From positions 333,953 to 397,952 of the forward strand of contig NZ_SRXO01000004.1 of the NCBI RefSeq assembly GCF_008360935.1: 64,000 bases of DNA. The letters run 5' to 3'. The stretch comes from Siccirubricoccus phaeus. GTDB taxonomy: Bacteria > Pseudomonadota > Alphaproteobacteria > Acetobacterales > Acetobacteraceae. Of the stretch, positions 17,776-26,656 are shown piece by piece. The translations under genes were made by a program, and so were the position numbers. Under the pieces are notes generated by a model that was not told where the DNA came from, searched no databases, and was given only the letters and a program-made list of their open reading frames with translations. Numbering within the stretch: the first letter of the stretch is position 1; every line of letters begins with the position of its first letter.

Positions 17776-17834
17776 GCGGTCTCTCCATCGCAGCCGGGCA
17801 TTGCAGGCAGGATTCCGTGTTGACAGGCTCTCAC

Positions 17835-17844
17835 TGTGATCACA
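17835..17844. promoter_or_regulatory. Candidate GntR operator 4 (TGTGATCACA)
   Basis: Perfect palindrome TGTGATCACA in the divergent region between gntR (start 17775, 59 bases away) and the molybdenum hydroxylase genes (start 17958, 113 bases away). Suited to autoregulation and perhaps control of the hydroxylase. Confidence 0.75.
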
Positions 17845-17957
17845 CTCTTTCTTCGGTGCCGTGACAAGGCGGCACCTTATCCGGAGGAGCCTGGGCGTGC
17901 ATCCCGGACATCCACGCGCATCGCGCGGCACCATGCCCGGCCCGGGCCTCTAGGGGC

Positions 17958-18785
17958 ATGGGGCGCTACTGGCGGCCGCAACATCTGGCCGAGGCGCTGA
18001 ACATACTGGGCGAGGCCGCGCCGGTGGTGCTGGCCGGCGGCACCTGGCTGGCGCGGGATGGCGGCCTGCCGGGCCCCGACGCGGCGTTGCTGGACATTTC
18101 CGCTGTCGCCGAGTTGCAGGGCATCGCGCAGCAGGATGGCAGATGGCGGATCGGCGCTGCCACCACCTGGTCAACGCTGCTGCAGGCGAAGGTGCCGCCC
18201 TTTCTCGCCGGGCTGCGGCAGGCGGGCGCGATGCTGGGCAGCCCGCAGATCCGCCGGCAGGGCACCATCGGCGGCAATCTCCTCGCCCGCTTTCCCGCCG
18301 CCGATGGCGTTCCGGCGCTGCTGTGCCTCGACGCCTCGCTGGAATTCGCCAGCGTCGCGGGCGCACGGCGCGTACCGCTCCAGGCCATGCTGGCCGGCGC
18401 GATGCCGCGGCAGGATGAGCTGCTCACCGCCATCCTGCTGCCCGCACCGGCGGGCGGCCAGCGCAGCGACTTCCTGAAGCACGGCTATCGCCGCGCCATG
18501 GCCGTCGCGGTGGCCTCCGCCGCCATCCGGCTGGATATCGCCGGCGGCACGGTCCGCGGCGCCCGCATCGCCCTGGGCGGCTGCCTGTCGCTGCCGCAGC
18601 GACTGCCGGGGCTGGAGGCCGCGTTGTTCGGCCAGCCGGTACAAGCCCTGGCCGCCTCGATCGGGCCAGAGGCGCTGACCGGCCTGCCCTTCCTCGAGGA
18701 CGGCCTGGCGCCCGCCGCCTATCGGCAATCGGCGGCGCTGGTGCTGCTGCGCCGCCTCCTGGCGCAGGCGGAGCAGGCGGCATGA
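17958..18785 (+). CDS. FAD-binding (CoxM/XdhB-like) subunit of a molybdenum hydroxylase
   Basis: 275 residues with the two FAD pyrophosphate motifs of the CoxM family: VVLAGGTWLA near residue 27 and RRQGTIGGNLLARFPAADG near residue 100. It passes electrons from the iron-sulfur centres to the acceptor. The stop overlaps the start of the fused iron-sulfur/molybdenum subunit by 4 bases. The pair is divergent from gntR, sharing its operator region, which links it to the catabolic locus. A ring or aldehyde hydroxylation of the imported compound is the natural guess. Confidence 0.88.
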   Translation: MGRYWRPQHLAEALNILGEAAPVVLAGGTWLARDGGLPGPDAALLDISAVAELQGIAQQDGRWRIGAATTWSTLLQAKVPPFLAGLRQAGAMLGSPQIRRQGTIGGNLLARFPAADGVPALLCLDASLEFASVAGARRVPLQAMLAGAMPRQDELLTAILLPAPAGGQRSDFLKHGYRRAMAVAVASAAIRLDIAGGTVRGARIALGGCLSLPQRLPGLEAALFGQPVQALAASIGPEALTGLPFLEDGLAPAAYRQSAALVLLRRLLAQAEQAA

Positions 18786-21538
18786 CCCCGACGCAATTCA
18801 TCCTGAACGGCCAGCCCGTGCAGTCGGGCGCCGCGCCGGCGACCCGCCTCGTCACCGTGCTGCGCGATGAATTCGGCCTCAAGGGCACGAAGCAGGGCTG
18901 CGCCGAGGGCGATTGCGGCATCTGCACCGTGCTGGTGGATGGCGCGCCGCTCTGCGCCTGCCTGGTGCCGCTGGGTCGGGTGGCGGGGACCACGATACGC
19001 ACGGTGGAAGGGCTGGCGCCGGCAGGCGTCGCATCGCCGCTGCAGGACTCCTTCCGCCGGCACGACGCCGCGCAATGCGGCTTCTGCACCGCCGGCATGC
19101 TCATGGCCGCCAGCGCGCTGCTGGAGTCCACGCCGCAACCCACCGCCGAGGACGCCCGCGCCGCGCTGTCCGGCGTGCTCTGCCGCTGCACCGGCTACCA
19201 GGCCATCATCGAGGCGGTCGTCAACGCCCATGCCCCGCCTTCCGCCGGCCCGGCCGGGCCGGTCTTCGGCAGCCGGGCGCCGCGGGTGGACAGCGAACGC
19301 AAGGTCAGCGGCGGCGAAGGCTACGGCGCCGATGGCATCCCCGCCGACGCCCTCTGGGTCCGCCTGATCCGCTCCCCGCATCACCGCGCTCGGCTGGAGC
19401 TCGGCGACCTCGCGCCAATCCTGCGGGCGCATCCGGGGCTGGTGCGTATCTTCACCGGGCACGACTTCCCCAACAACGCGCATGGCTACACCCCCAGCAG
19501 CTACGACCAGCCGGCGCTGGCGACGGCGTGCGTGCGCCATTTCGGCGAGCCGGTGCTGGCGCTGGTCGGCCCGCGCGAGGTCATCGCCGCGGTCCCCGAA
19601 GCCTCGCTGCCCCTCCGCTACATCCCGGAAGCGCCGGTCTTCGGCGTCGCCGCGGCGCAGGCCCCTGGCGCGCCGCGCGTACAACAGCACCGCGCCGACA
19701 ATCTGCTGATCCAGAGCGGCGTGACGAGCGGCGACCCCGACGCCGCCTTCGCCACCTGCCACGCCATCGCCGAGGGCCAGTTCGAGACCCCCTTCGTCGA
19801 GCACGCCTATATGGAGCCCGAGGCCGGCTGGGCGCGGCGGGTCGGCGACCGGCTGGAGATCCATGTCACCACCCAAGGCCCCTACCATGTGCAGCGGCTG
19901 GTCTCGCACCTCCTGGACCTGCCGCCGGAGCGGGTGCGCGTGCTGCCCACCGCGGTAGGCGGCGGCTTCGGCGGCAAATTCGACATGTCGGTGCACCCGG
20001 TCATCGCCCTGGCGGCCTGGACGCTGAACCGCCCGGTCGCCTGCGTCTTCGAACGGCGGGAGAGCATGGCCGCCTCCACCAAGCGGCACCCGGCCAGCAT
20101 CACCGCCCGGCTGGGCGCGGATGCCGAGGGCCGGCTGGTCGCCGCGGCGGTCACGACGGAGCTCGACACCGGCGCCTATACCAGCGCCGGCCCCACCGTG
20201 GCGATCCGGGTGCCCATCCATGCCGCGGGCCCCTACCTTGTGCCGCAGCAGCGCAACATGGCGCGGGCCTGGTTCACCAATGTCACGCCGGCCGGCGGCT
20301 TCCGCGGCTTCGGCATCCCCCAGGTCGCGATCGCACATGAGGCGCTGATGGATGACCTCGCCGCCCGCCTCGGGCTGGACCGCTGGGAGATCCGCCGGCG
20401 CAACGCGCTGGCCGTCGGCGATGTCACCTGCACCGGCCAGCGCCTCACGCATTCAGCCGGGCTCGGCGCCTGCCTGGATGCGCTGAAGCCGCGCTGGGAG
20501 GGCTGGCTGGCCGAATGCGCCGCCTGGAATGCGCAACCGGGGCCGCGGCGGCGCGGCGTGGGCATCGGCTGCATGTGGTATGGCATCGGCGCGACCTCGC
20601 AGGCCAACCCCTCCACCATGCGCCTCGGCCTCGGCCCCGATGGCGCGCTCACCCTCTACAGCGGGGTGGTGGAGCTGGGCCAGGGCGGCAGCACCGCGAT
20701 GGTGCAGATCGCCGCCGAGGCGCTCGGCCTGCCCATGGCGGCCATCCGCCTGGTCATGGGCGACACCGACCGCACGCTGGATGCCGGCAAGACTTCGGCC
20801 TCCCGCCAGACCTTCATCTCCGGCCGCGCCACGGCCGAGGCCTGCGCCGCGCTGCGGCGGCAGCTCTGCCGCCTGACCAATGCGGGGCCGGAGGCGGCCA
20901 TCGCCTTCGACGGCGCCCGGGTGCGGGTGAGCGAGGCGGGGCGGGAGCAGGTGCTGGAGCTCGCCGCCCTGCCGCCGCTGCCGGGCGGCGAGGTGCTGGT
21001 CGCCGAGGGACATTTCGATCCGCCGGCCGGCATGCTGGACGCGAGCGGCCAGGGCAGCCCCTACGCCACCTATGCCTTCGGCGCGCAATTGGCGCTGGTG
21101 GAGGTGGACCGGGAGCTGGGCAGCGTCCAGGTGCTGAAGATGGCCGCCGCGCATGATGTCGGCCGCGCCGTCAACCCCGCCATGGTGGAGGGGCAGATCC
21201 GCGGCGGCATCGCCCAGGGCCTCGGCTTCGCCCTGCTGGAGGAGTACCGGCCGGGGGAGACCGACAATCTGCACGACTACCTGCTGCCCACCGCCCTGGA
21301 CGTGCCGGAGATCGAGTGCCTGCTGATCGAGGATCCGGAGCCGCTCGGCCCCTTCGGCGCCAAGGGGGTGGGCGAGCCGGCCCTGGTGCCGACCGCCGCC
21401 GCCATCCTCGGCGCCATCCGCCACGCCTCTGGCTTCCGGGCGGATCGGGTGCCGGTGCTGCCGCACCGGCTGCGGTCGGGCCTGGAGCGTGCCGCGCATG
21501 TGGCCCGGAACGCGCAGGAGGGAGGTTCAGGAAAATAG
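18782..21538 (+). CDS. Fused [2Fe-2S] and molybdopterin subunit of a xanthine-dehydrogenase-family hydroxylase
   Basis: 918 residues. Residues 1-155 are a CoxS-type protein with plant-type cluster cysteines C40, C45, C48, C60 and the second cluster C99, C102, C134, C136. From about residue 165 it is a CoxL-type molybdenum subunit with VGGGFGGKFD, GGFRGFGIPQ, ELGQGGSTAMVQIA and GAKGVGEPALVPTAAAI, the last carrying the catalytic glutamate. Small and large subunits are usually separate genes in bacteria, so the fusion is notable, while FAD remains separate. The substrate is an N-heterocycle or aldehyde by family analogy. No dedicated maturation gene (XdhC/CoxF type) is next to it. Confidence 0.9.
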   Translation: MTPTQFILNGQPVQSGAAPATRLVTVLRDEFGLKGTKQGCAEGDCGICTVLVDGAPLCACLVPLGRVAGTTIRTVEGLAPAGVASPLQDSFRRHDAAQCGFCTAGMLMAASALLESTPQPTAEDARAALSGVLCRCTGYQAIIEAVVNAHAPPSAGPAGPVFGSRAPRVDSERKVSGGEGYGADGIPADALWVRLIRSPHHRARLELGDLAPILRAHPGLVRIFTGHDFPNNAHGYTPSSYDQPALATACVRHFGEPVLALVGPREVIAAVPEASLPLRYIPEAPVFGVAAAQAPGAPRVQQHRADNLLIQSGVTSGDPDAAFATCHAIAEGQFETPFVEHAYMEPEAGWARRVGDRLEIHVTTQGPYHVQRLVSHLLDLPPERVRVLPTAVGGGFGGKFDMSVHPVIALAAWTLNRPVACVFERRESMAASTKRHPASITARLGADAEGRLVAAAVTTELDTGAYTSAGPTVAIRVPIHAAGPYLVPQQRNMARAWFTNVTPAGGFRGFGIPQVAIAHEALMDDLAARLGLDRWEIRRRNALAVGDVTCTGQRLTHSAGLGACLDALKPRWEGWLAECAAWNAQPGPRRRGVGIGCMWYGIGATSQANPSTMRLGLGPDGALTLYSGVVELGQGGSTAMVQIAAEALGLPMAAIRLVMGDTDRTLDAGKTSASRQTFISGRATAEACAALRRQLCRLTNAGPEAAIAFDGARVRVSEAGREQVLELAALPPLPGGEVLVAEGHFDPPAGMLDASGQGSPYATYAFGAQLALVEVDRELGSVQVLKMAAAHDVGRAVNPAMVEGQIRGGIAQGLGFALLEEYRPGETDNLHDYLLPTALDVPEIECLLIEDPEPLGPFGAKGVGEPALVPTAAAILGAIRHASGFRADRVPVLPHRLRSGLERAAHVARNAQEGGSGK

Positions 21539-21646
21539 GGGCTCGGACGGAACGCCGACGAGAATGGGCGCCGCCATCCTTGCCCTCTACGCGCGGGCGA
21601 TCTCCGAACGCTCCCGGTCACGAGCCCGGTGCATACGGCGTGCCCT

Positions 21647-22762
21647 TCATCGCTGCCGGCGCGGATCGCGCGGCAGCCGGGCCAGCACGGCGGCAAGCGC
21701 CGATTGCGACCGCACCCCGATCTTGTCGAATGCCGCGCGCAGATGCGACCGGCCGGTGGAATGGGCGACGCCTGCCTCCCCGGCGGCGGCCCGGAGGGGG
21801 AGGCCGCGCGCAATGGCCGCGGCGATCCTGGCCTCGGCCGGCGTCAGGTCGAACACCTCGCGCAGCGCGGCGGGATCCGGCCCGGTTTCGGGATCGGTCA
21901 GCATAAGGAGAACGGCCGGCCGGGGCAGGCCGATCTCGTCCACCGGCAGCGCCGGCGCGGGGGCGAGGACCGCAAGGCAGGGCAGGCCCTCGCCCGCCGG
22001 GCAGCGCAGCGCGATGCGGCCGCGCGGGCCGTCGCCCAAGGGTGCGCCGGCGACCAGCCGCAGGGCCTCGCGGAGCCTGGCCTGGTCCGCCGGATGGCAC
22101 GCCAGCAGCCGGCGGTCGCGCAGGGTGAGGCGGTCGCCCCGGCGGAGCATCGCCTCCGCCGCGGCATTGGCGAGCAGCAGCCGGCCCTCGGCATCGGTCA
22201 GCATGGTCGGCCCTTCGGCGGTGCCGAGCAGCGCTGTCCAGCTCTGCGTCGCCGCGCGGGAGAAATGGCAGGCGAGGTCGAGGGCACGCAGGAGGGGCCC
22301 GGTGGCCGCGGCGATGGCGGCGATCCGCCGGTCGACGTCCTCCGCGCCGCGCTTCTCGAAGGAGAAGGCGTAGCCTCCGCTGATGGCGTCGGTCCAGGCG
22401 CCGTAGACGAGGGCGACCTGCTCCTCGATCCGTTGCGGCAGCAAGATGTCGGCGTGGAATTCCGTGCCGCGCAGCCTCTCGCCAACGACGCGCATCGTAG
22501 GGATGATCTCGCCCGGGCGGCGGTGCCCGAGCAGGGCCGACAACGGATTGACCTGGTAACGCTCGAGGTAAAGCCGCGTGAGCCCGGGATCGAGCCCGGC
22601 GACATGCATGAGGCTGTCTTCCGGCACCGGCGCCATGCGGTGCAGCAGCATGCCGCTCGCGCCCATATGCCTGGCGACCCTGGCCAGGGCGGCGGGCCAG
22701 AGCGCGGCGTCAAGGGCCGCGGCGTGCAGCAGCTCCAGATCCGGTGGTGGGAGGTTGGGCAA
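21647..22762 (-). CDS. LuxR-type helix-turn-helix transcriptional regulator
   Basis: 371 residues from a TTG at 22762, preceded by GGAGGG seven bases upstream; longer in-frame starts would overlap the upstream MFS gene. The last 60 residues form a LuxR-type HTH (DLTPAEARIAAAIARGLPL, then HSTGRSHLRAAFDKIGV). The N-terminal 300 residues contain a PAS-like part around TMLTDAEGRLLLANAAAEAML but no receiver or autoinducer domain I can name. It lies 40 bases downstream of an MFS carrier gene in the same orientation, and may sense that carrier's cargo. The 108 bases between it and the convergent hydroxylase gene hold nothing recognisable. Confidence 0.8.
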   Translation of the reverse strand: MPNLPPPDLELLHAAALDAALWPAALARVARHMGASGMLLHRMAPVPEDSLMHVAGLDPGLTRLYLERYQVNPLSALLGHRRPGEIIPTMRVVGERLRGTEFHADILLPQRIEEQVALVYGAWTDAISGGYAFSFEKRGAEDVDRRIAAIAAATGPLLRALDLACHFSRAATQSWTALLGTAEGPTMLTDAEGRLLLANAAAEAMLRRGDRLTLRDRRLLACHPADQARLREALRLVAGAPLGDGPRGRIALRCPAGEGLPCLAVLAPAPALPVDEIGLPRPAVLLMLTDPETGPDPAALREVFDLTPAEARIAAAIARGLPLRAAAGEAGVAHSTGRSHLRAAFDKIGVRSQSALAAVLARLPRDPRRQR

Positions 22763-22802
22763 TTCTGTCCCTCCGCGCCTTAGCGACCACTCTCCATGCC
22801 CT

Positions 22803-24194
22803 TCACATCGCCCGGCGCATGCGGGCCAGGGCCAGCGTTCCGAGGAGGCCGAGCACGGCCACCACGGCGAGCGGCACCGCATGCCCCGCCATCGCCGCCA
22901 TGGCGAAGGCAAGCCCCGGCGGCGCGGCCAGCAGCGCCACCCCCCGGCTGGTGTAGAGCGCCCCCATCACGCCCCCGAGCCGGCCCAGGCCGAAGCTGTC
23001 CGCGACATAGGCCGGCAGCAAGGCCACCAGCCCGCCTTGCAGCGCGCCGAAGCCGAGGGCGAAGACGCGCAGCCCCGCCTCATCCCGGGCCAGCGCCCAG
23101 AGAAGCATGCTCGCTGACATGCCGGCGCAGCAAGCAAGGAATACGGCCCGCCGCCCCAGGGCGTCAGCCAGCGCCGCCAGCACGAAGCGCCCCAGCACGG
23201 TGCCGATGCCGATCAGCCCCAGCAGCATCAGCGCCTGACGGTGGCCGAGGCCGAGATCCTGCGCGGTTCCGACCAGGCTCGCCTGCGGCAGCACGGCCGG
23301 CACGCCGAGCAACAGCACGCCGACATAGGCCAGGGCGAAATCCCGGAGGCGCGGGCGCGGCGAGGCCTGTTGCCGCCCTGCGGCGGACGGCACGGGCGGC
23401 GAGGTCAGCAGCAGCGCCCCGCCCACGCCGACCGCCGCGGCGAGGGCGCCGGAGACCATGAAGGCCGTACGCCAATCGCCCCAATCGGCGAGGAGCGCCG
23501 CCATCGGCGGCACGAGGGCCGTACCCAGCCCGACGCCGCTGACGGCGATGCCGGAGGCGAGCCCGCGATGCAGGAGGAAGCACCGCTGCACCGCCGTCAT
23601 GGCCGGCACATAGGCGCAGCCGGTGCCGATGCCGGTCAGCAGCCCGTATCCGAGATATACGCCGGAGAGGTCCCTTGCCGCCGCGGCCGTGGCCAGCCCG
23701 GCGCCGACCAGCATCATGCCGAGGCCGGCAAGCATGCGCGTATCCAGCCGGTCCGCGAGCGGGCCGCTCACGGCGCTGACGAGGAAGCAGCTCCCGCCGC
23801 TCAGCGCATAGATCAGCGTCACGGAGGCCGGGTCGGCCGAGAAGGCGTGCCGGATCTCCTCGGCGAAGGCGGCGTAGGAATAGATGGCGCCGAAGCCCAC
23901 CATCAGCACCAGAAAGGCCCCCGCCACCACGCCGGGGCCGCCATGCTCCGGCTCCGGAACAAGGGAGCCGAGGAGGCGCCGGCCGGCGCCGGGGCCGGCA
24001 AGGTGCCGAGGGACGGGGCGCGGCGCCTGCGAGGCCGGCGCCGCCGTCACGCCCTTGGCGCCGCCGCCCGGATGGTGCGGGTGGGACGGTCCGGCACCGT
24101 ATTCCGGCCGGCCCGTCCGCCCGCCATCCGGCCGCCGCGCGCGGCGGCCCGGCGCAGGGCCTCGCGGGCGCGGCGGCGCGTCATCTCGCGGCAT
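22803..24194 (-). CDS. MFS transporter, monocarboxylate/oxalate-carrier-like
   Basis: Up to 463 residues; about twelve membrane segments start near residue 88 (VVAGAFLVLMVGFGAIYSY). The loop LADRLDTRM between helices 2 and 3 is the MFS signature region. The N-terminal 80 residues are polar and arginine/proline-rich and may not be translated: GTG 24050 is a plausible internal start but has only a weak ribosome site. The ATG at 24194 overlaps the upstream hydrolase stop by 14 bases. Substrate unknown, probably a carboxylate. Part of a three-gene minus-strand group with the hydrolase and LuxR-type gene. Confidence 0.82.
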   Translation of the reverse strand: MPRDDAPPRPRGPAPGRRARRPDGGRTGRPEYGAGPSHPHHPGGGAKGVTAAPASQAPRPVPRHLAGPGAGRRLLGSLVPEPEHGGPGVVAGAFLVLMVGFGAIYSYAAFAEEIRHAFSADPASVTLIYALSGGSCFLVSAVSGPLADRLDTRMLAGLGMMLVGAGLATAAAARDLSGVYLGYGLLTGIGTGCAYVPAMTAVQRCFLLHRGLASGIAVSGVGLGTALVPPMAALLADWGDWRTAFMVSGALAAAVGVGGALLLTSPPVPSAAGRQQASPRPRLRDFALAYVGVLLLGVPAVLPQASLVGTAQDLGLGHRQALMLLGLIGIGTVLGRFVLAALADALGRRAVFLACCAGMSASMLLWALARDEAGLRVFALGFGALQGGLVALLPAYVADSFGLGRLGGVMGALYTSRGVALLAAPPGLAFAMAAMAGHAVPLAVVAVLGLLGTLALARMRRAM

Positions 24195-24939
24195 GGGGGA
24201 GGGGCGGCATCAGCCGCGCCGCGAACCAGTCCGCGAGGGCCTCGGCGGCGCGCAAGGTCGCGGCGGGATCGGCCGCCGCGGGAATGCGTCCCGGGCCGGC
24301 GGGGTCGGGCAGCAGCAGGCCGGCGCCGGGCCAGGTCACGCCCTGCGCATCCCAGCCATGGGCGGCGCCGGGCAGCAGAAGCAGCGTGACGCGGGGCTGG
24401 CCGGCGATCCCGTCGCAGGCCTCGGCCTCTGCGGCGGCCTGGATCAGCAGCGCGTCGCCCTGCCCGGGCGGGGCGAGGGAGAGGCAGCGCGGATAGAGCG
24501 CGGCAACGGGCTGCCCCTCCGTGGCGAGCAGCGCCGCGCGGCCGCCCAGGCCGAAGCCGGCGAGCCCGATGCGCGCCTCGGCGAAGCCGGACTGCCGGGC
24601 CCAGCGCAGCGATGCGGCGGCGGCCTCGGCCGACGCTGCGGGGTCGGGCGATGGCGGTGCGGTCTCCTCGCCGTCCCCGACGCCGAGGACCAGGGTGGCA
24701 ATGCCGCGGGCGAGCAGGCTGTCCGCATAGGGGTCGGCACGGCCATCTTCGCCAAGGGCGTCGGGCAGAAGGATCACCAGCGAGGCTTCCAGACGCCTCT
24801 CCGGCCGGACCAGGCGGGCCAGGCCGGCAGGAGGCGGCAGAAGGACCACCTCTGCCGGGCGCTCGGCCGCAGGCTCGGACCGGGCCGGCGACGGGGCCAG
24901 AAGCAGGGCAAGCAGGGCGAGGGTTGAAGCGCGCGGCAT
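24181..24939 (-). CDS. Secreted alpha/beta hydrolase, dienelactone-hydrolase-like
   Basis: 252 residues from ATG 24939, preceded by AGGAG seven bases upstream and followed by a signal peptide (MPRASTLALLALLLAPSPARS). The fold is visible in the strand and oxyanion region (ASLVILLPDALGED), a nucleophile-elbow-like GLAGFGLGGRAALL, in which glycine-phenylalanine replaces the usual Gly-x-Cys/Ser, and the late histidine region LLPGAAHGWD. Without Ser or Cys at the elbow centre, catalysis is doubtful. It heads the group with the MFS carrier and LuxR regulator. Confidence 0.7.
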   Translation of the reverse strand: MPRASTLALLALLLAPSPARSEPAAERPAEVVLLPPPAGLARLVRPERRLEASLVILLPDALGEDGRADPYADSLLARGIATLVLGVGDGEETAPPSPDPAASAEAAAASLRWARQSGFAEARIGLAGFGLGGRAALLATEGQPVAALYPRCLSLAPPGQGDALLIQAAAEAEACDGIAGQPRVTLLLLPGAAHGWDAQGVTWPGAGLLLPDPAGPGRIPAAADPAATLRAAEALADWFAARLMPPLPHAAR

Positions 24940-25573
24940 GGCTGACTCCTGTCGCGGCGCGTCTCGGCGCGCGGCATTGAGCACGTGCGGCATTGGCCAG
25001 TCGGCCGAGTTACGCAGGTCGCAGCGCGTGCCGCATCCCCCGATCGGGGGAGATGCGTGGCGAAGGACGCAGGCGAGGCGGCGATCGGGCCGGCACGGGC
25101 GACCGCGCGGCCACGCCACCTGCAGGCATGGCGGCCCGGCGGGCCTGCCACGGGTCCGGAAGGGGGAAGCAGGGCGCTTCCCCCGGTCGTGCGGAGGAAC
25201 AGCGCGGAGTCGCAGCGCCGCCCGGAGCGCTCGCTAGAGCGGGATCGGTTGAGCTGCGCTCACCCGCCCCGCTCTAGCTCATTGTTCGGTCGCGTGATTC
25301 ACGGTTTCGGGCGATTCGACCTCAACCGATCACGCTCTAGAGCGGTTTCACGCTGACTGTGCAGCGCGAAACCGCTCTAGCTTATGGATTGTAGAGCAGC
25401 TTCACGCCTCCGGGCGATGCCGCCCTCCGGCGATCTGCTCTAGCCGGTTTGTGTCGCGGCTGCGTGAACGGAGCCGCGGCGCATCCTCCCCGGGTGGCGG
25501 CTTCGTCAACCCCGGCACGCCAGCAGATGCGAATCGCTCGCAACCCTAGCCGAGCGGTGCTACCAGCCTGCCC
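24940..25573. other. Intergenic region with a palindromic repeat cluster
   Basis: 634 bases between divergent genes. The left part (24940-25230) shows no supported gene. The centre, 25235-25442, is the repeat cluster listed separately. The right 130 bases upstream of the dioxygenase-like gene show no clear promoter hexamers. Confidence 0.6.
25235..25442. mobile_element. MITE-like palindromic cluster A (modules 1-2-3-4)
   Basis: Four short palindromic modules, each bounded by TA and the ends GAGC...GCTC: module 1 (25237-25274), module 2 (25277-25337), module 3 (25340-25377), and, after a 14-base spacer, module 4 (25394-25440). The outer ends of module 1 (GAGCGGGATCGGTTGAG) and module 2 (CTCAACCGATCACGCTC) are complementary at 16 of 17 positions, so modules 1-2 form a 101-bp unit. 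The same modules recur in different order at 53383 and inverted at 61592. TA flanks and small size suggest non-autonomous elements mobilised by an IS630/mariner-type transposase; that link is inference. Confidence 0.75.
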
Positions 25574-26338
25574 ATGGATGGCAGCTTCGACAGGGCCGCC
25601 TTTGCCCGCGATGGCTTCGGCATCGTGCGTGGGGCCGTCCCCGGATCGCTCCTGGGCATGTTGCGGAATGCCGTGCAGCGGGTGCAGGACACCGTGCCCT
25701 CATTGCCATCCCATCTGCGGGAGCGCCTGACCTTCGAGCGGGATCTCCCGGCCGGGCGGCGCGGCGGCATCGCGGCGTCCGAGGTGGGCGATGCGATCTT
25801 CATCCTCGGCGACCCCGTTGCCTTCGACGCCGTGTTCTGGGAGGTCCTGCGCCAGCCGGCGCTCATCTCGGCCGCGCAGGCGGCCATCGGCGTGCCGGAG
25901 GTGATGGCCCATTTCATGAACGTCACCATCAAGCATCCCCACTTCGGCCGCAGCATCGGCTGGCACCGGGACTACCCGAACGGCTACGCCATGCCCGCCG
26001 GCCCGTGCTTCGTGCGCGTCATGCTCTGCCTCGACGGGATGTCCGAGGCCGGAGGTGCGACGACAATCATCCCCGGCTCCCATCGCCTGGACGATGCCGC
26101 GGCGGCGGACCACCGCCCGTCCAGGGGCTGGCAGCCGGCGGAAGGCGCTGCCGTAAAGGTCTGCTGCGAACCCGGGGACATGGTGCTCATCCATCCGAAG
26201 GTGCTGCATGGCGGCGGCATGAACACCTCCTCCTCCCCGCGTCGGAACATCGTCATGCAGATCGGGGATGCCGCCATGCCGCTGTGGAGCGTGCCACAGC
26301 AGGAAGCGGTCGCAGGCCACAGGCTGGTCGCCAATTGA
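25574..26338 (+). CDS. Phytanoyl-CoA dioxygenase (PhyH) family Fe(II)/2-oxoglutarate oxygenase
   Basis: 254 residues. The iron facial triad is visible: H131 and D133 (GWHRDYPNG) and distal H212 (KVLHGGGMNTS), with R224 (SPRRNIVMQ) placed to bind 2-oxoglutarate. This family hydroxylates small molecules, and the glycine-rich MSEAGGATTIIPGSHR stretch is typical. It stands alone, preceded by the palindromic cluster and followed by 318 featureless bases, so context gives no substrate. Confidence 0.87.
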   Translation: MDGSFDRAAFARDGFGIVRGAVPGSLLGMLRNAVQRVQDTVPSLPSHLRERLTFERDLPAGRRGGIAASEVGDAIFILGDPVAFDAVFWEVLRQPALISAAQAAIGVPEVMAHFMNVTIKHPHFGRSIGWHRDYPNGYAMPAGPCFVRVMLCLDGMSEAGGATTIIPGSHRLDDAAAADHRPSRGWQPAEGAAVKVCCEPGDMVLIHPKVLHGGGMNTSSSPRRNIVMQIGDAAMPLWSVPQQEAVAGHRLVAN

Positions 26339-26656
26339 GGCGCGCCGGAAGTCCGGCTGAGGCGGCCCGACCGGCCTTCGGGGCCAGGATCGGCGCCGGT
26401 GCGTCCTGCTGCCCGGGCGCGTGAACGCCGCCGGCCGGGGAGAAACCGGGACGGGTGGCCGAGGCGTTCGTCGACGAGCCGGACCTCGCCGAACCCGGTT
26501 GCGCCCGCGCGGTCCCGGCCATGAACCGGCGACGCTCCCGGCGCGGGCTCGACCGGTCAGCGAACCGGTCCGTTGGCATGACGCGCAGCCTCGGGCCTAT
26601 CTGGCGGCGGCGAGGCGGCTGGCGCCGCCGGCGGCGGATGGTCGGGGCTGGCGGTT
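26339..26656. other. Intergenic stretch, nothing recognised
   Basis: 318 bases between convergent genes. Frames are open only because of high GC; I see no ribosome site, repeat or terminator worth naming. Confidence 0.5.

Noticed and set aside
17776..17934. Longer GntR protein starting at 17934
   Set aside because: The extension crosses the palindromic operator and is low-complexity; GTG 17775 has GGAGAG upstream.
22763..22912. Longer LuxR-type protein starting at 22912
   Set aside because: It would overlap the end of the MFS gene, whereas TTG 22762 has GGAGGG at the right distance.
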